Source of the DNA: Nitrosopumilaceae archaeon
Lineage (GTDB): Archaea; Thermoproteota; Nitrososphaeria; Nitrososphaerales; Nitrosopumilaceae
Direction: 5' to 3'
NCBI GenBank assembly: GCA_030697975.1
Contig: JAUYOQ010000264.1
Location: 1-5,887 of the forward strand
Length of the DNA stretch: 5,887 bases
Shown piece by piece: positions 5,674-5,887 of this stretch. Within the stretch, counting starts at the first letter, position 1. Each line of letters opens with the position of its first letter. The notes under the pieces are model-generated. The model searched no databases and was not told the DNA's origin. It was given only the letters and a program-made list of their open reading frames with translations. Position numbers and translations under genes: made by a program.

Positions 5674-5693
5674 TATTTTATTATAATAAAATA
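5674..5693. repeat. Perfect 20-bp AT-only palindrome in the promoter region
   Basis: TATTTTATTATAATAAAATA is its own reverse complement, 10 bp per arm with no spacer. It ends 4 bases before the ATG at 5669-5667 of the membrane-protein gene and overlaps the presumed TATA element and RNA start. It could be an operator for a dimeric regulator, a terminator-like element for the gene at 5711, or a chance result of AT-rich sequence. Confidence 0.6.
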
Positions 5694-5710
5694 AGATAAT
5701 TATTAGTTAC

Positions 5711-5887
5711 TTATCGGTACAAGTCAAACTCTGGGCTTCGCTTTTTTTCTTTGACCTCGCCCAATACCGCCTTTACTATCTCAGCATGGTTGTAGGTCAA
5801 GTGTCGCAAAAACTTTGCTGACTCGTCTGCCTTTGTTAGGTCGTCTGCAAAAACAAACTTTGTGCTGCTCAGTTCATTCATTAATTC
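5711..5887 (-). CDS. Small charged protein of unknown function, at right edge (complete or C-terminal part)
   Basis: My translation of the minus strand from the edge reads open to TAA at 5713-5711. An in-frame ATG at 5881-5879 would give a complete 56-residue protein; otherwise it is the C-terminal end of a longer one, as only two codons lie before that ATG in the window. The product is soluble and charged, probably helical: DDLTKADESAKFLRHL (14-29) and NHAEIVKAVLGEVKEKKR (32-49), ending SPEFDLYR (numbered from the ATG). It has no cysteine and no motif I know. Codon use resembles the neighbours, which supports a real gene. It is on the same strand as the membrane-protein gene, 41 bp upstream of it, and the 20-bp palindrome lies in that gap. 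Confidence 0.55.
   Translation of the reverse strand, partial: ELMNELSSTKFVFADDLTKADESAKFLRHLTYNHAEIVKAVLGEVKEKKRSPEFDLYR

Noticed and set aside
5380..5694. Plus-strand 104-codon frame
   Set aside because: It is antisense to the two-helix membrane protein. Its hydrophobic stretches mirror the membrane helices of the real gene, and its product looks less like a real protein.

Overview
The window looks like AT-rich archaeal chromosome, most likely from an ammonia-oxidising archaeon (Nitrososphaerota/Thaumarchaeota, Nitrosopumilus-like). This is an inference. It rests on several starts with a TATA-like element about 25 nt upstream and no Shine-Dalgarno sequence (leaderless style), on short intergenic gaps, and on the gene set: a small C2H2 zinc-finger protein, small TPR proteins, a membrane-anchored J-domain protein and a futalosine-pathway radical SAM enzyme. 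No rRNA, tRNA, CRISPR array, transposase or phage gene was seen.

Layout from left to right. Positions 1-681 (minus) hold the N-terminal half of a GlcD-type FAD-linked oxidase cut by the left edge. Upstream of it, on the same strand, 719-2083 encodes an HD-type phosphohydrolase joined to what looks like a GNAT acetyltransferase domain. A divergent spacer (2084-2186) separates this from a plus-strand 132-residue protein of unknown function (2187-2585). That gene converges, with a 1-bp gap, on a minus-strand gene (2587-3126) for a secreted-signal, single-pass, J-domain protein. Divergent from that lie two plus-strand TPR genes (3203-3433 and 3507-3995). The second overlaps tail-to-tail by 4 bp with a minus-strand C2H2 zinc-finger gene (3992-4174). 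Divergent from the zinc-finger gene is a plus-strand radical SAM gene, best read as aminofutalosine synthase MqnE (4247-5344). The right end carries two minus-strand genes: a 94-residue two-helix membrane protein (5385-5669) and the end, or all, of a small charged protein (5711 to the edge).

The genes do not form one obvious pathway. MqnE would supply menaquinone, the membrane electron carrier. The GlcD-like flavoenzyme could feed electrons from a hydroxyacid into respiration, but the two are about 3.6 kb apart and not co-transcribed. The J-domain and TPR genes share a divergent promoter region and both belong to families involved in protein-protein contacts or chaperone work; a functional link is only a guess. 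I see no convincing new multi-gene system. The items most worth a second look are the HD-GNAT fusion, the membrane-tethered J-domain protein, the zinc-finger gene with an apparent TTG start, and the 20-bp palindrome in the promoter at 5674-5693.
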